Source: Candidatus Delongbacteria bacterium (lineage in GTDB: Bacteria; UBA4055). Taken from it: 13,836 nucleotides of DNA. Numbering within the stretch: position 1 is the first letter of the stretch; each line of letters opens with the position of its first letter. The stretch spans positions 1 through 13,836 of the forward strand of contig DMTS01000179.1 in NCBI GenBank assembly GCA_003477045.1. The letters are read 5' to 3'. Below, one piece after another: positions 12,499 through 13,836 of this stretch. Under the pieces are notes generated by a model. That model was not told the DNA's origin. It did not search any database and saw nothing but the letters and a program-made list of their open reading frames with translations. The translations under genes were made by a program, and so were the position numbers.

Positions 12499-13836
12499 GT
12501 GTTTGCATTTTTTAGGAAAATAATTCCTATACATAAATTAGCTTTTGCAGTTCATGATATTATAATAATCTCTATCACGCTTTATCTTCTGCTTATTCAT
12601 GGAAGACCGCATATGTTTGAAGAAATGGCTGACAGGTATTTTTCAAGTTTTGCCTTTCTGCTTGTTTCGATGATATTCATCTTCAAATTCAACAATATGT
12701 ACAGATATCAGGTATTTCTAAATTATCCAAGGCACATAGTTATTTTAATTAAATCGCTTATACTAAGCATGACACTTCATATATATTTCGCATTTTTCAT
12801 GAAATTTCCTGAAGTCACGCTCAGCAGATCATTTGTCATTGAAACATATTTAATTTTATTTGCAGTACTTTTAATCACAAGAGTAATATTGATCCCGAAG
12901 ATATATTTCGCGCTGGTCAAGGAAGGTAAATTAAGAGTAAACATGCTGGTTCTCGGGGCAGGTGAAAAATCGAGGGAGAGGGTAAAAGTACTTTTGAACG
13001 ATAAGGCTAATTATTACAAAATCGTCGGATATCTTGACGACGACAGGGATAAGCAGGGTAAAATATATGACGGGATCCCTGTTCTTGGTGATGTTACCCA
13101 GTTAAAAAAAGTTGTTAAGGATTATCAAGTTAACGATATATTTGTTTTTATTAAAAATATTCATGAGGAAAAGCTTCAGTCCATTATTGAGCTTTGCAAG
13201 GGTATTAATAAGACAGTTCATGTAGATTCTTCTCTGTACGATATAGTAAAAGACAGACTGTCTGTTGAGGAAATATCATCAACTTCAACTTTCAGGGTAG
13301 TTCCTTCAAAAGCAAGGACATACTATGATGTAGTAAAAAGACTGATGGATATGTTAGGGTCACTAATACTCATAATCGGGTTATTTCCTGTCTGGTTAAT
13401 AATTTACCTGACTGTCAGGCTGAGTTCGAGCGGTCCGGGATTCTATAGAGCCAAAGTTGTAGGAAGGGATGAAAAGATATTCTATATGCTCAAATTCAGA
13501 TCAATGTATCACAACACAAGTAAGAAGCTTCATGAAGAAAAAGTAAAAGATATGATAACGAAAAATGAAGCTACAACAAAGCTGGTTGACGATCCGAGGA
13601 TAACACCTTTAGGAAAAATTATGCGTAAATACTCGATAGACGAATTTCCGCAGTTATGGAATGTGCTTGTTGGAGAGATGAGCCTTGTCGGACCCAGACC
13701 GAATGTTCCTTATGAATTTGAACACATGAAGAACTGGCAGAAAAAAAGATTTGAAGTTTTGCCGGGTATGACCGGATTATGGCAGATCAAAGGAAGGGAC
13801 GAGGTTAAATTCACAGACCAGATCGTGCTTGATTTC
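12499..13836 (+). CDS. Polyprenyl-phosphate glycosylphosphotransferase (WbaP/WcaJ type), 3'-truncated by window edge
   Basis: 446 codons are visible and the frame is still open at the right edge; about 20-30 residues should be missing. The enzyme moves a sugar-1-phosphate from a nucleotide sugar to undecaprenyl phosphate on the inner membrane, the first step of many exopolysaccharide or O-antigen units. Four N-terminal membrane segments (about residues 15-33, 47-62, 79-101, 114-132) are followed by a Rossmann-like domain (MLVLGAGEKSRERV, from about 149). A hydrophobic membrane hairpin at 284-305 leads into the catalytic domain: YYDVVKRLMDM, LKFRSMYHNT, MRKYSIDEFPQLWNVLVGEM with the key D381-E382 pair, SLVGPRP, and LPGMTGLWQIKGR. 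The start is GTG 12499, with GGAGG (12484-12488) 10 nt upstream, a slightly long gap; no other start lies below the in-frame stop at 12463. The sugar (often Gal, Glc or a deoxyamino sugar) cannot be read. The 115 bp before it are T-rich. Confidence 0.93.
   Translation, partial: MFAFFRKIIPIHKLAFAVHDIIIISITLYLLLIHGRPHMFEEMADRYFSSFAFLLVSMIFIFKFNNMYRYQVFLNYPRHIVILIKSLILSMTLHIYFAFFMKFPEVTLSRSFVIETYLILFAVLLITRVILIPKIYFALVKEGKLRVNMLVLGAGEKSRERVKVLLNDKANYYKIVGYLDDDRDKQGKIYDGIPVLGDVTQLKKVVKDYQVNDIFVFIKNIHEEKLQSIIELCKGINKTVHVDSSLYDIVKDRLSVEEISSTSTFRVVPSKARTYYDVVKRLMDMLGSLILIIGLFPVWLIIYLTVRLSSSGPGFYRAKVVGRDEKIFYMLKFRSMYHNTSKKLHEEKVKDMITKNEATTKLVDDPRITPLGKIMRKYSIDEFPQLWNVLVGEMSLVGPRPNVPYEFEHMKNWQKKRFEVLPGMTGLWQIKGRDEVKFTDQIVLDF

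Noticed and set aside
1..13836. Mobile elements, CRISPR arrays, toxin-antitoxin pairs, RNA genes
   Set aside because: I found no transposase or integrase, terminal inverted repeats, spaced direct repeats, or tRNA/rRNA-like sequence.

Overview
The window looks like part of a chromosomal surface-polysaccharide locus from an AT-rich, Gram-negative bacterium of the broad FCB (Fibrobacteres-Chlorobi-Bacteroidetes) assemblage. The main pointer is the protein encoded at 4178-5842. It ends in a C-terminal domain with the NYPNPFNP signature and a terminal KKMMLLK, the type A sorting signal of the type IX secretion system (T9SS). Such tails are typical of Ignavibacteria, Cloacimonadota, Delongbacteria, Marinimicrobia and relatives. 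A Cloacimonadota/Delongbacteria-like candidate phylum is my best guess, but the sequence alone does not settle the phylum. No rRNA, tRNA, CRISPR array, insertion sequence or phage gene is visible.

Layout. (1) 1-926, plus strand: the 3' part of a DUF354 family gene (GT-B-like surface carbohydrate enzyme), cut by the left edge. (2) 3807-930, minus strand: a two-gene operon for exported proteins, an aromatic-rich protein with a C-terminal FN3-like module and a 583-residue Asp-box beta-propeller protein. It converges on the DUF354 gene with only 3 bp between the stop codons. (3) 3808-4177: a divergent intergenic region with a good minus-strand promoter, a frameshifted remnant of a gene like the next one, and a run of A-tracts including an A14. 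(4) 4178-7077, plus strand: a T9SS-sorted beta-helix protein and an exported PHP-domain metal-dependent phosphoesterase-like protein. (5) 7164-9187: gmd and fcl, the two-step pathway from GDP-mannose to GDP-L-fucose. (6) 9216-12383: an exported FN3-like plus FGE/SUMF1-fold protein and an exported 657-residue right-handed beta-helix protein. (7) 12499-13836: a polyprenyl-phosphate glycosylphosphotransferase (WbaP/WcaJ type), cut by the right edge.

How the parts fit. Gmd and Fcl supply an activated deoxyhexose. The WbaP-like protein would load the first sugar phosphate onto undecaprenyl phosphate, and the DUF354 protein probably also acts on surface carbohydrate. Interleaved on the same strand are four exported proteins, two of them beta-helix proteins, a fold common among polysaccharide lyases and epimerases. 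I infer that these proteins modify, bind or are attached to the glycan made by the locus. In known T9SS organisms such as Porphyromonas, CTD cargo is attached to a lipopolysaccharide, so a CTD cargo gene inside a glycan locus is suggestive. It is not proof.

Points most worth a second look: the decayed gene copy at 3945-4062; the A14 tract inside a putative promoter spacer; a shared FN3-like module in three unrelated exported proteins; a Ser in place of the expected catalytic His in Fcl; loss of one catalytic Cys in the FGE-like protein; and a regular array of about 13-14 blades in the propeller protein.
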